In this document: positions 1 to 19,347 of the stretch, in pieces | Layout: every line of letters begins with the position of its first letter | How positions within the stretch are numbered: the stretch's first letter is position 1 | From: Daphnia pulex | Lineage: Eukaryota; Arthropoda; Branchiopoda; Diplostraca; Daphniidae | Length of the DNA: 64,000 nt | Assembly (NCBI RefSeq): GCF_021134715.1 | Contig: NC_060018.1 | Coordinates: forward strand, 6,775,501 to 6,839,500 | Direction of reading: 5' to 3' | Translations under genes and position numbers: made by a program | The notes under the pieces: model-generated | What the model was told of the DNA's origin: nothing | Databases searched by the model: none | Seen by the model: only the letters and a program-made list of their open reading frames with translations

Positions 1-1367
1 CTTGGGGCAGGAATGGCCACAACTCCAGGCATTATTATGACGTCAAGGTACTTCACCAAGCACCGAGCATTAGCAAATGGCATGTGTGTTTCGGGTACAG
101 CAGTTGGAAGCATGCTTCTCCCACCGTAAGTTACATTTCTTTTTGTCACTGAATTGAGTGTCTCAACAAATTCTTATTAATTTTTATAGCTTACTAGAAG
201 TTCTAATTCCAACGTACGGATTTCGAGGAGCAATTCTTATTCTAGGAGCCTGCATGCTCCATATTTGTTTGAGTGCTGCCCTTTATCGTCCAGTTGAAGT
301 TCACCAGGCCATAGTCGAAAATGTGACGTCAATCAATATTTCGGCCGACTGTACTGTTCCTAATGGCGTCGAATGTGGCTACGTCCATCATGTTCCTGAC
401 GGCCGATTAGCGACAATCCCCGAAGATGATATTTCGCTCGTTCGTGGCAGTCGTGATAAAATTCCCACAACCGATCTCTCTCACAGACTAAGCATGATTC
501 ACAGTGTTGAAGATCTAAGCACAAATTCAACCGTCATTTACACAGAAAACATCTTAAATTCAAAATCAAATAATGTTATTGAAGGAAGCCTTACCGAAAA
601 ATCCGTTCAAACTGAACCAACAGTCGGTTGTTCGGAAAAGAAGAATCGGCGTTTCAAATTCTGCCGCTCTCTGATTGACTTTATCGATTTTTCTTTAATC
701 AAAAATCCCTTGTTCTTGTTAATGGCTTTTTCCGTAATGTTTATGGCGGCAGGGTGCCCAAATGCTGTATATTATTTACCTTCTTTCGCCAATTCGCGTG
801 GCTTAGATAAAAGCGAGTGTAGTTTGCTTTTATCAATCAGTGCAGTGTTCGACCTCTGTGGGAGATTAGGACTTGGTTATATTGCTGACCTCAACCTTTT
901 CTCCAAAACTAAAGCTTACAGCGTCAGGTAAAGACTATCAAATTTAAAATCACCCTAAACACGTAAATAGAACCACATGAACACTAACTTACTTTTTCGT
1001 CGTTATTTACAGTATGCTGACAGCGGCTGTTGCAATTCTTTGCTTGCCTTTTGCGACAACATTTTCTGAATTTGCTGTCATTGGCGCCTTCTATGGAATC
1101 GGCTTGGGAAGTTGGCTATTGCTTATTCCCGTTTTGCTGAGTAAACACCACGGAACAGAGGCGATTGGGTCATCCTACGGATTGATTCGTCTTTTTCAAG
1201 GAGTTGTCGCCTTGATCGTACCGCCACTTGTAGGTTTTTCGAAAGATGCAACTGGCGACTATATTGTAGGCTTCTGTTTTATGGGAACATCAATGGTGAT
1301 AGGCTCTATGCTTATTAATTTTAAACCCTGTGTCCTACGTTTGTCTCGAGAAAACACGAGCGTTTAA
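1..1367 (+). CDS. Monocarboxylate transporter-like (SLC16/MCT), 3' part
   Basis: Three exons are visible: 1-125, 190-927 and 1013-1367, each bounded by GT-AG introns that keep the frame. The 5' end lies outside the window. The protein has MFS-type hydrophobic segments in the first exon and near the start of the second. A long hydrophilic loop rich in Ser/Thr/Asp follows (roughly 310-650), then five or six more membrane segments up to the stop. This split, with a large central cytosolic loop between two transmembrane bundles, is typical of the SLC16 family, which moves lactate, pyruvate or related monocarboxylates with protons. The segment around YGFRGAILILGA and the closing LVGFSKDATGDY also fit SLC16. 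The substrate cannot be read from the sequence, and many insect and crustacean MCT paralogues are orphans. The stop is at 1365-1367. Confidence 0.85.
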
Positions 1368-2105
1368 CACAATAGATAGGTCTAGAGTTAAAGCATGAAA
1401 AAATCATGCCTTGTTATATTTTCATTATTCAGTTTCTAACTAACCGGTGATGCTTGTTTGTGTTGTAATGGTGTTAAGAGAGATCAATTATAAAACTATC
1501 GAAGTCGATTACACGAAAACTATGATTGTATATGCATTCCTGAATCTAACAAAAGTCAGTTCTCTTTCCGGCCAGCTTTGAAATTGTGAAAATATGTGGA
1601 ACTCTTAAGACTTGCACAGCACATGTATTTACTGATGAAGTTCTGCAAATCGATAGCCACTGCATTAACATTAAATTAGTATTTATTCATAATTTAAATT
1701 AATAATACGTTCTGAATGATTGACACTGAGGGATTTTTAGAAATAAGATTAGACCATAATATGCCGTGAACTACATCAAGGATTTTCCAAGGGATTTTGG
1801 AACGGGCTTAAAGAACAGGTCGATGGTCGTTCGCTCGTTCTTATAGTCAACTTCAGAACTATAATCCGTACGTACTTCGCACTCTGACGAGATACAGTTT
1901 TATCCTTGACGAGATGCGCGAAAATGTCAAGGGACGCAAAACGTAGATCTTGGCAGTTATATGCAGGAGTTTTCTTGGCGAATAAAGAGCAAAATCGATC
2001 GAAAGTAATCCGACAGCATCATTACAAATGAGCATTGCCTTTCATGATATCCCCCGCCCCAAAAAAACTTGATACGAAATATTTAATTTTATTCGCTCCA
2101 GATAA
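1368..2105. other. Transporter 3' UTR and gap
   Basis: AT-rich DNA with no coding exon that I can support. An AATAAA-like hexamer near 1980 (in GAATAAAGAG) could be the transporter polyadenylation signal. No RNA gene was recognised. Confidence 0.4.
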
Positions 2106-2109
2106 AATG

Positions 2110-2265
2110 GAAATAAACTGAAACTATGGAGTACAGAAAAGTAGACCCCCCACTGTTACATCGGGAAAATTATCTATTCGCTTCTGTTAAAAAGTCTTTA
2201 GACCGTTTTATGGCAGGTTTGTAATTTTTTCGTGCGTTAATTATATCAGTGGTAATATCCTGGAA
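2110..2265 (+). repeat. Left member of imperfect direct repeat flanking copy 3
   Basis: This stretch matches 3312-3470 in the same orientation. Shared blocks include AGTACAGAAAAGTAGA, GTTACATCGGGAAAAT, GTCTTTAGA and ATATCAGTGG with ATATCCTGGAA. The two members bracket the inverted repeat copy at 2275-3290. They could be an old segmental duplication split by the insertion, or terminal repeats of a larger element. Identity is only moderate, so the event is not recent. Confidence 0.6.
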
Positions 2266-2274
2266 TCAGTTTGT

Positions 2275-3290
2275 TTCTCGCTCATTTTACTAAAAGGTCG
2301 AGTTGACTGTCGCGTCGCGCCACCAAATGGGTGTGTAAATGGCAAATTTAACAGAGTGAGAACCATCTTTCCATATCCATACCCATGCCGCCATCCCAGA
2401 GTATTTCCATACCCATGCCAGAGCAGGGAAGAAGAGGAGATGGTAGAGACACGTTGTTGATCTTCTTTTTTTTTTTAAAACGCCCGCCGCGCGTTTGAAA
2501 ATTAGCGGGTGTCGCTAAAAAACTAAAAATAATAATGCAATTGAATTTTCTATTATCATCCAAGTTCAAATGCAAAAATATCAACGCGCATGAACACTGT
2601 TTAAAGGACAGACTTTAATTTCCATTTCCTCGCATTTACTATAATTGTTCTATTTAGTGCCAATTGGATGTCACATGTCATAGCCTATATTTCATTATTG
2701 CAGTTAAGAATAGAAATGGTGTACCTGTGGTCGAATCGGGAGAAACTAGGAGGATTATTGTGAAGTACTAAGCAAAATGACATTTAGTTGTCATTCTTTG
2801 TACGTATATAGGTGAAGAAATGTGTAACTGGGTATCTCTCACTTAGATTTAATTCCAGAGAACCTTTAAGACTTCGCCTCTGTCGTTACACGTCTTCCAT
2901 AACCATCTTGATCAATGGTAAAGCCCATTTAAGATATCTGATGAGAACAAGGACTAGGTTTCGCCAACGAAGGGTTCTGTTATGAAAAGTAATACTTGAT
3001 ATAACACCGATATAACATTTCAAAAATATCAAAAAACATCAAAATCAAATTAAAGATATTATAACCTCTGCGGACGAATAAATCTACCTAGTGGTCGATG
3101 ATTGGTGATGATTTCGTCTACCTGACTCAAACAGATTGATTAAATGCGGGGCTTTAGTATTAGTAGTTACAACGTAACCTATTACGATCAAGTTTCACAA
3201 TATAATTCCTCTATTTTTTTTATTTCGGGGTAGCGCTTTTTAAAATTATTTTATGATTATTTCGTATTATTCAAATTAATCAATTTAATT
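2275..3290 (-). repeat. Inverted copy of the local 1-1.5 kb repeat family (copy 3)
   Basis: Read on the minus strand, this interval aligns through most of its length with the plus-strand copies at about 39300-40330 and 56516-57732. Shared landmarks are the TTTTAGTAAAATGAGCGA end (near 2290), the CGCCCGCCGCGCG patch (2482), the motif around the second-box tRNA-like site (2725-2745, here damaged by a deletion), and the block that contains AGCGCT (about 3230). It is the most diverged of the three copies and lacks the first part of the element. It has no coding capacity of its own, so it is a non-autonomous dispersed repeat. Confidence 0.75.
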
Positions 3291-3414
3291 TAACAGGATT
3301 TAAATCATCTGAATGACGCAAAACTATGCAGTACAGAAAAGTCTTGAGAAAAGTAGATCCGTCACAGTTACATCGGGAAAATGATCTATTCAGTTAAAAC
3401 GTCTTTAGAGCGTT

Positions 3415-3702
3415 ATGGCCTGGTTTGCCATTTTTCTAGCTATTGTATCAGTGGCATTATCCTGGAACGAATTAAAAAGACGATACGCCTGTGACACACT
3501 GCCTTACCGGCGCTCAGCTATCGAAATTGCTGGCGGGTTGTCTCCCCAAGTATTTAGTAGGTATTTATCAGTATCTAACCAAATGCATGTAACCATTTCA
3601 TATGAAATCCATACATGCATGTTATTTATAGACTACTCATTAGTCATGACGTACGACGATGTCGCAAATTTTTTAGATCGCGAGAACTGCAGTATAGCTT
3701 AA
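3415..3702 (+). other. Possible short coding fragment with N-terminal hydrophobic helix (unassigned)
   Basis: A 95-codon open frame begins with a hydrophobic segment (MAWFAIFLAIVSVALSW) followed at once by basic residues (NELKRRY), the look of a signal anchor. It sits at the right-hand member of the 2110/3312 direct repeat. In the left member the equivalent sequence is disrupted and does not stay open. A possible donor (AGTAGGTATT) lies near 3556. I do not recognise the family. It may be the first exon of a decayed membrane enzyme or chance. No downstream exon was found. Confidence 0.25.
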
Positions 3703-6277
3703 TTTTCAATCGCCAATACAAAGGTAAACGGATACAATATCAAAGCAACCTATTTTCCACCGCATGAATACAACAACACCCCTTTTGTAAACGTAGTCTT
3801 TACAACAGAGGCCATGAAATTGCTTCTCATTCCATCACGCAAGTCTACACGTTTTTTTTAACCCTTGGTAAAATTCCAAATAACTACATTCTTTTTTTTT
3901 ATGCTCTTCTTTCACAGTCATTTTTACTTATTTTTAATTATATTCAATACAGGTATGATGATATCCCTTTCTAACCGTCAACTCCATGGGTGACATAAAA
4001 ATAGATTTTGGCATGTTGCATCTTGGTCATTACTGATCCTGTTCTTACAGACCTCAAGAATTCTTGAGAATTCTTTTAGTTTTTTTTATTATTATTTTTT
4101 TTTAAATTTGATTGCAGACAATGTACGCAAAAAAATGTTTTAAGCAACTCAAAGATTTGGATGAACACTATGCTAAAACTGAGAGAAGATAAAATTTCCC
4201 CTAGTGTACATTAATACAATTTGAGCGCATAAAATATTCACGAATTCGGCCTATGTCAAAACCATGCATAATTTATTGCCTTTTTTTCCTTTTATTGATT
4301 GTACAGCGTTTCACATTTTTCACTTCTATTTGCTTTATAGGGACAATTAAAATGGGGCATTATGTTTAGTCGGCAACAAAAGTAAGTCAGAGAGTAAAGC
4401 CCCACAGGACCACAAGGAAAGGTAAGCTTCACGAAATCGGGTGTATAGAACTTATATATTCAACCATTGACGTCATGACACATACATGTTTTAGAATTCC
4501 TTGAAACCCAAGTTTCTAGGTATAAAGTACATTTATATTTTTCACAAATTGTATCTTTTATTCCTTTAGACTGCAATATCTATACCCTGATCCTCATTAC
4601 TTCTTGAAGCCGGCCTGGATTAAGTTTTTTGAACCGAGTTTCACCATGCAACCATTTCCCGGCAGCCTGGGGGCTTATCCTGAACCTGAATGTAAACTAA
4701 TCTAAATCAGCCTTTCTGTTGGCGGACTAAAAAAATCCAAATCTCATTATCAGATCGCAATATTAGGTTCCGCACGTGTTCACATCCCAGAATCATTATA
4801 TTTCCTTTTTTTTTGTTGCTACGTACCGATATATATACGCATCCAATAATCAGTGTAGCTGGAAATTACCTGCATGCATGAATTGCATAACCCATGTTTG
4901 CGCAGCAGGTTCAAAAAGTTATTGCAGCACTGCAATCATAATGTTAAATAATTGAAACGCTTATTTGTCATATTATTAAATGAGAATTGGTATCGCGCGT
5001 TAATCGCATATATGTGCTCCAGCGAGCCTCATTATATCGCACTACTCTTGAGACATTAATCAAACTTTAAATGAACTGAAATTCACACCGAGTTTGTTAT
5101 ATATATACAATTATAAACTGGCAGCTCACTCCGTGAGGCAACCATTATACTGCTAGGAGACGGGGAGGGAGAGAAGAGGAGGGAGGGGGAGGGTATCACG
5201 ACGGAGGGTGGATGAGAGAACTGGAACTTGGAACTAGGTGGGGTGAATAGAGGAGAGAAAGAGAGTCCGTGAATAAAACAGGAGAGGAAAGAGAGAGAAA
5301 CGCTGGTGTAAGGTTTTGACCTTCCACCAATATTGATCGAAATATACGCGCTGCTGGCGCCTGCGCACTCGAACCTGTGCGTTCGCGCTCGGTGAAAATC
5401 CAGTGCTGCAGAACCTTGTTGGCGGCGCTCTTTTTCTATCATTCCAGGATCAATGATATGGAAAGGTTTGTTTCCGTCAGTCATTTTTACAATCCAGTGT
5501 ATAGAAAGTTATTTTCAAGAGCCGACCACTAGGGCCGACTGTAAGTTCAGTTATTTTTTGATCTGTTTGAAGGGGGGCCGCATCAGAGAGTCAAGTGGTT
5601 TTGATTGATTCAGCAGCACCGATCGTCACATCACATCAGATATAGACTCGAAAACCATGTCTTCTTTTGAATGTTAAATAGGTTGTATATTCATGACTTG
5701 GAAAACGCGCCTCGCAGCTCCCGTTTCTTTCTACAAGGAAAGTAAAATAGCCGTGACCCAGCAGCACCCGGCAGTCGGGACGACGATACAACCAACGCGT
5801 AACGTTGACGCCGCCTCTGCGCCCGCGCCGAACGGCCCTAGCTGGATGTGCCCCAGCCCTCCTCCTCCTCCATGTCGCATCCGTCGATCAGTCAGAAAGT
5901 CTGCTGAAAGGAATCAGGCTCCCTACAACTTGCCAGTGGATTCACCATCTATCGTGAGGCCGCAACGTTCGTTTGCCCAGTGCTGTTGTAGAATATGAAG
6001 CGGTGATCAGCAACTTGGACGATTTTGCACTAGACTCATCCCAACGACATTCGCACATAGCAGTTTTTTTTTCCGGTGTAAATCTCTCAACTGAGTGGGT
6101 GCGGTTTAGCAGTGAAAACAACATGGCGACTTCAATGGATTGACGAAGACAAATAATAAAAAATCAAAAAAAGGACGGGAAAAAGGTTTAGGAACTGCAG
6201 TGAAACAAAAAGAAAAGAAAAGAGAATCATTTTCGTGTTGGTATAATACTTGGTTCGTAAATCCTCGGAACGGCGCA
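3703..6277. promoter_or_regulatory. Gap and BRSK upstream region
   Basis: Up to about 5100 this is AT-rich with T-runs and nothing coding. From about 5140 to 5300 the plus strand is a purine-rich GA tract, and from 5340 to 5960 the DNA becomes GC-richer with CpGs, which suits a promoter and 5' leader for the kinase gene that starts at 6278. A 101-codon open frame at 5696-5998 has no recognisable motif and is more likely leader or chance than a protein. The transcription start cannot be fixed by eye. Confidence 0.35.
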
Positions 6278-12883
<6,606 letters not shown>

Positions 12884-15800
12884 TGAGGATTCAATAATTG
12901 ACAGCGTGACGTATTCCATAACTTTGTTACCTCGATTCAATATCCCTCAGAAGAAACTGACAAGAAATTATTAGTACTTTATTTGAGCATAATTGTAAGA
13001 GAGGCATTCCACGACATTTGTCCAATACTTTGCCGTCCCATTTGACAGCGCGAGAAACAAGAGGGAAAATCATTTCTTCCTAATTTTGTTCAGTGTTTGA
13101 TTTAATTTATTTATTTCTAGGCCTTCTCAAATTGTGTTTCCTGTTCATGTGGTGGGAAAAAAACGATTTCTACTTTGACAGTCAAACGAGAAAGCTATGA
13201 GATATACTGGCCTAATAAAATTACTCCGTGATCGACAAGCGCCGTAGAGCTGGATGTTAATTTTTTTAACTGTCATTTTTCTGATGCTTAACTGATAATG
13301 AATTTTGTGTACGTTTTCGAACTAATTTCATCGTTGCCACTCTTTATAACTCTTCGTTCCCTAGTCGATTCCAAAATGGATTTTCTTTTCTTGTCAATGA
13401 AGCAGATTGTGCAGTGATGTTATTGCAAGTGGTACTGTACTTTACTTTGTTTAGTATTGATCCAACTAATAAAAATTGGTCTTTCTCGTCAACCAACACA
13501 CACGTCTTGTTTCATACTCATTTTGCTTTATTTATAACACGTTGATGATTGAAAAGAATGGAGACGAGCAGCTGTAATATTTCGTTTATTAACTAAATAA
13601 ATGTTTATTATGCACGCACAGAATATAGGAATTCATTTGGTTTGAAATGATTCAATATGGTGCGTAAATCAATTCCGATCGAGCCCTTGACAGCGCGCGT
13701 ACACTCTCTCCGTCGTCAGACCTGCCTGAAAACTAGAGAAACTATTGAATGAACCTTCATGCCGACATAACAACCGACTCTTCCACCATCCGGTCAGAGC
13801 CATCCTGAGTATGTAACGATGCTGTCAACGAGATTCTGAAGCCTTGTGTTGAAAACCTTTTTTTTTCTGTTTTAAGTAAATGTGGCGGCAATGAAATAAT
13901 GAAACAAAATACTCGTGCTTTTGCTTTTTTTAAAGGAAATAGCTGATAGATAAATAACTGCCACCTTTCGTTAAGATACACGCGAAAGGAAGAATGGAGA
14001 GCAAAATAGAGACGAGAGATGGGGGGACAGAGAGAGAAAGAGCCAATCCGGAAGCGAAATTAACACTTTTTAAAACTGAAATAATAACAGTACAGTAATT
14101 GAGGTACACAAGGAACAGTGGACACAGACCCAGGGGGGCACAGAGGCAAAGGCATTTGTATACAAGCGGCTGATGGAATCGATTCGACGACAACAAAAAG
14201 AACAAGACAAGCCAATTTTCCCCTCTAGTGGTTTTGAATTCCGCGTACGATTAAAACATATTCACTTAAAATTAGAAGAAAAAAGACGGAAGTGACGATG
14301 AGAAGAAAGATACGGAAAACTAAATGATAAATGCCGGTCTCCTTGGCCAATATCATCGATCATAGCAAAGGAGCGACGAGTCAGGAACACAAAACCCAAA
14401 ATGATACTGAATTCTAAAAAAGACCACAAAATAGGATGGAAATTCCAAGGAGCAGGACAGACAAGATTGGCTTATCAATTCACAAAACAATTTCAAAAAG
14501 TTTTAACTAAAATTAATGTTTTTTTAAAAGAAGTAAACAAGAGCAACACAACGAAACAAATGCGCACCGAAAAAACTGGTAGCAAGGAAACGCATGGAGA
14601 TTTTGCAAATAAGAAAAAAAAGAAAAATTGGCTGTTAACACAAACCTTGGATGAATATACATGTGAGAAGATAGCCATAGAAAAAAAAAGAGTATATAGA
14701 GCTGCACTTGTTTTTATCAGGCACAGGGGGTAAATTAAGAGAAAAGCCACATTAAAAAAAAAATTAAAGGGGACTGAAAGTAATGACAATTTAGAATTTC
14801 CCTTAATCCCTGCGCAGAACAAACACGAGAAGAGCCAACTCTAACATCCAACTTCATCTTTTTTGCCTTTGAGCACTTGGATTGGCTACTGCTGACTTTC
14901 TCCCATCCCACAAAAGAAAAAAAAAACTGCACGAAGTATAAATTTCTACTTTCGGAAACAAGATTATATCAAACTTGACTGGCGATAAACAAAAAGGAAA
15001 CAAATGGAAAATGAAAGAGGGGATGAATTGGAAACAGGAGACAAGTTTGACCCTGCTATTTAAAGACATTTTGCAACTTCACATACACATCAGGTGAATC
15101 GGAAACAGCCCCCCAAATACGCCAACCTTTCCCGCGAGAGAAAAAAAGAAAATTTCAAATCCAATAAGCGCCTTTAACTGACGAGATCATTGCCGAGGAG
15201 TGTGGCAGAAGCTTGCGAAAGAGAGCGACCACATCACAGAAAGAGGAAAGTCTTCTCGTTAACATTTCTAGTTGGTAATGATAATAGAAAAAAAAATTTT
15301 AAAGAAGGATGCCATTACAAAAGGCGAAACTTTGTTGTTTTTTAAAGAGGAAAAAAGCAGTAATAGTTAACCAGAGAAGAATAGTGAGGCTTAACTCCTA
15401 TCACAGGCCGAGAGTAATGACTTGTTCGAAATGACAATACTTGAAGAGTTCTTCACAAGTTTAGAGGAATTCGACAAAAAAAAAAAATAGAAAAAAAAAA
15501 CTTAATTACGGATCAACAGGATTGTGCACGTTCTTGATCAGTTGAGCCTCAAAGTGATAGTTATTGAAAGAAGAAGACAGTTTGGATAGATTCAGATTGG
15601 TCCACGAGCCCAAAGATTTGTTTCTTTTTGGATCCCAGGATGACGGGCGCATCATGACACATAGTTATACAAGCGAAGAAGTCTCTCCTCATTTCTTATT
15701 ACTTAACCAACAAAAATAAAAACTACCATCAAAACGAACCGACGTAGGAGGGTAAAGAGGGGCTGAACCGTTGATACAACAAAGCCAACATTCTAATCAA

Positions 15801-16352
15801 TTCGTGAGCATTTCTCAATAGTACCCAATTTTTAAAAAACGGAAGAGAGCAAAAATAAAGAGGAGCTATTGCTAGAATGCACGACAGCTGCTATTAACCA
15901 TTCCCAAGTCAACAATTTCGCGAAGACGAGAATTTTTTTTTCTTGACTTTAAATCCATTCAAAGACATTTTTTTTTTGTTTTTTCAAATTTTTAATTTTA
16001 AAGACGAGGCTCGCACTTCCTTGCCGCAAGGTTCCACATTTTACTTTCTCAGGCTGGCAACAAAACGGGTAGATTTCTCCGGAGCTACTCCCACATTACT
16101 TGACTAGTTCGTTTTTCTTCTACCAAGTCGAGCTACCGAGTCGACTGATGATGCGAACTCAAAATATTCAACCAATAATTGATTAAAAACAAGATCGATT
16201 TAAGTGCATTATTCAAATCCCTCCACCGTTGTTGGAGAGACGCAAGAAATCGGGAACTTCCGGTTCCTGACGATAAGACCCAAGGGGATATGTAGATTGA
16301 CAAGAGAATGTAGGAAAAAAAATATAGAATGAAAGAAAAATTCAACGACCAA
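12884..16352. other. Convergent 3' UTRs of BRSK (+) and Brat (-)
   Basis: There is no coding exon here. AATAAA-type signals on the plus strand at about 13470 and 13590 can end the BRSK transcript. The remainder, to 16352, is A-rich on the plus strand (T/U-rich in the Brat sense) with many homopolymer runs, and is best read as a long Brat 3' UTR of up to about 2.7 kb. Long U-rich 3' UTRs are usual for regulated developmental mRNAs. I found no convincing Pumilio element by eye. Confidence 0.5.
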
Positions 16353-19347
16353 TTATAACGCCAGAGGAGGGATTTGCACGTAACGGTAGACGTAGAGACG
16401 ATAATCTTTGCTGGCCAAGACGACGGATCCATCGTCGAGGAGAGCCACATCGAAGCACTGGGCATGCTTGACCTTGGATTCGAGCGCCGAGATCAGCTGT
16501 CCATCCTGAGTGAAGATGGTCAAGTTGAAGTTGTTGTGGTTGTCGGCAATCAGGATCTCGCCAGCAGAATTGATGCCAACACCGATGGGGTAGTTGGTCA
16601 AACCTTCGCCGCCAATCTGACGCAAAAAGACACCTTCGTAGCTGAAGACCTTGACGCAGTGAGCACGGTTGTCGGAGATGAAGATCTCTTGCTTATCGTT
16701 GACAACGACGCCATTGGGGAATTCCAGGTGTTTTGAGCAACCGAATTTGTGCAACACGTTACCCATTTGATCGAAAATGATGACGCGCATCACTTTGCAC
16801 TCAACCACGATGATACGGCCCTTGGAGTCAACTGTGACACCGCGAGGATGCTGCAACACATTAGCACCAAATTTGCGGGCGAATTGGCCGTACTGGTTGT
16901 AGATCTGGATCTGATGAGTAGGTGAACGCTCGGTGACGATGATATCCCCAGAGGTTTTAACGACGGAGACACGATTGGGGTAGAGTAACTGTCCATCCCT
17001 TTTGCCGCATTCACCAAACTGGAACTTGAAGCGTCCTTCCTTGTCGAAAATCTGGATGCGATGGTTATTGGTGTCGGCAACAATGATGTCATTTTGAGCG
17101 TTGACAGCTACACCAGACGGTTCAGTGAACTGGCCCTCCATTACACCAAATTCGCCAAATTTGCAGTGATAAATCATCTTCTGACGTTTAATCTGAGAGC
17201 GCGGAGGATAGAGAGAAGTGCTCGACATCAGCTTGGACAGCTCGAAGAGAGAAGGATCGTTTCCCATGGAAGAAAGTGATGAGCCCTCTAATCCGTTAGA
17301 GCGCATAGACGACGGCGGCATCTGAAACGAGTCGAATCCACCAGCATTGGTGCTCCATTTCTCATAAGTAGGTGGTTGTGACAGACTGGGAGTTCCCAAT
17401 CCAAGGTCGTTGAGACCCAATCCGAAACTGTTGCTGGACGTGGACGTCGGGAATCGTTTAGCCATGAAATGCGAATCACCATTGGGTGTAGACAAGTTTC
17501 CAGCTGGGCTCAAACGTCCATTGTTGAGGGTCAAGTTAACACCGTTGACCGAATAGTTGGTGCCCAGCAGCATGGAAGTGGGTCGAGCGATGGGAGGCTG
17601 CATTTTGGACGCGGCGGCTGCCGCTGCAGCTGCGTTGAAGGATCCAGGTGTGTTGGGTTCGTTGGTTGAACGGATGTAACCGTAGGTGTTGCGGACTCCA
17701 ATTTGAATAGCCTTGTAGTTCGACATGAACTCGACATCCAGAGAGCCTTGGAGATTCAAATCAGGTGGGCAGAAGGCGAATAGAGCAGCGAATTTAGCAT
17801 CGAGTTCTTTCTTGAAGAGAAGAGCTTCTACTGGCGACGACTGCTTCACTAGACGCTCGACAAAGCTGCAAGTCTTGAGAATTCGCTCCACCGCTTCCTG
17901 GGTCTTGTGTCCAAGATCGTTCAATGTTGTCTGCTTGTTGTTGTAGACACTTTCTAATTCGCGAAGGAGTTCTTCACGTCTCTCGTCCAAAGCAGCGCGG
18001 TAAAAATGGTAGGTTTCAGTGACATCCGTCTGAGCCTTGGACAGCTGGTTGGACATTTTGTTGACAGCCGATTCGGCAGCCTGGACGACGGTTTTGAGCT
18101 CAGCAGCCTTGGCGCGAGCATCATTCAAGGTACGGTTAAGTTGGTGTGCCAAACGAGGGGCAGCTTCGTTGAGAGCCTCGATATCGTGAGCTGGTCCGCT
18201 GTGCTCCATCAGCAAACATTGGGTGCAAGCTGGGACGGAACAAGTGTGACAATAAAGAGTTACCGACTCTCCGCGATGACGGACGCAGGGCCGGCTGGCG
18301 TTCTTGCAGTTGGTAAAGTTGTTGGACGACGAAGACGGGTTGGCTAGCTCGGCCAATGTCATGAGTCGATGTCCCTCGAAACAGAGCATGAATTGATGAG
18401 CCAGGACGCACGAAGTGCAAAGCAGCGAAGCGCAGTCGAAACACTTGGCAACAGCCAAGACAGGATCTTTGGCTTTGCAAGCAGTGCAAGTAGCGGAATT
18501 CCATCCATTGTTTTCACAGAGCGGAGTTGTAGCTGGCGTCTCGATCATGTGCAGAGTCGAAAAATCTTTGAAAAGACTGGACGAAGACGACGATCCTTGA
18601 TGAGAAGGCGGCGACATGAGACAATCAGCTTTGCAGACTGGGCAGTTGGTACTCTTGTCCAGCAGATCTGTCGTCATGCCATCGTTCATTTGCTGCTTGT
18701 CCCAGCACATCTGGCAGAGTGCGTGCAGACAAGGAAGAACTTTTGGTAAAACGGAAAAGGAATCGCCGACGCCACAGACTGCGCATTTGGTGGCCAATCC
18801 GGGGCTAGAGACTCCACTGCTGCTGGTACTTGAGTTGCAACCTGGTAAACCACCGCTAGGTGGCCGACTGCTTGTTCCACTGCTTCCCATGCTCAAATTG
18901 TCCTGTTGTCATAAAAGAAGGGGGAAAAGAAAAAGAAAAAAGGCTTAATACACAAGACTTGTTTTCTACCCCACCAATCCACAATATATTGTTGTCATGT
19001 AGAATAAAAGCATTCTAGTATTCAATTACGTCTGATTCCCCAATCGGCTTAGTGTTTGGGCTAGATGGGAAAAAGTAAAATACCTTTAAAGCTGATCCGG
19101 AATCCAGATTGCCGCTACTACCCAATCCGTTGAGGTAGAGGCTGAGTGCTGAATTGTGCATCATAGATGAGCACGATGAAAAATTGGTGGAATTCATTCC
19201 ATTGAAAACGCCACTGTCGCCGTAACCAACCAATGGGCCGAGTCCAAGATCGCGAGCCAAAAGCGGATGCTCGTTGGGATCGGAGAAGGAACCGAGTGGT
19301 GATGTGCCGACCGAATCCAACGAGGACGGACTAGGCGAAGATGCCAT
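16353..19347 (-). CDS. brat: Brat (brain tumor) TRIM-NHL translational repressor
   Basis: Two coding exons, 19347-19084 and 18902-16353, join in phase 0 to about 937 residues. The start is chosen because the protein then opens with MASSPSPSSLDS, like fly Brat. Domain order: Ser/Gly-rich N-terminus; a RING-like Cys/His cluster (CAVC, 14 residues, CLHALCQMC, later CPVC) at about residues 125-180; two B-boxes (CTACKAKDPVLAVAKCFDC and CVRHRGESVTLYCHTC); a coiled coil; a low-complexity linker with a poly-Ala run; and a C-terminal six-bladed NHL propeller (from IKRQKMIYHCKFGEFG to YRLYVYRY). In flies Brat binds mRNA through its NHL domain with Pumilio and Nanos and represses translation, limiting neuroblast growth. 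The NHL part appears almost unchanged from the fly protein. The RING-like cluster is unexpected, because fly Brat lacks a RING. Confidence 0.95.

Noticed and set aside
5083-5484. 133-codon minus-strand open frame upstream of BRSK
   Set aside because: Ser/Pro/Leu-rich product that simply reflects the purine tract of the other strand; no motif, no splice context.
13757-15069. Several minus-strand open frames of 60-110 codons in the Brat 3' UTR
   Set aside because: Phe/Leu/Ser-rich translations of A-rich plus-strand DNA, overlapping in different frames, with no motifs.
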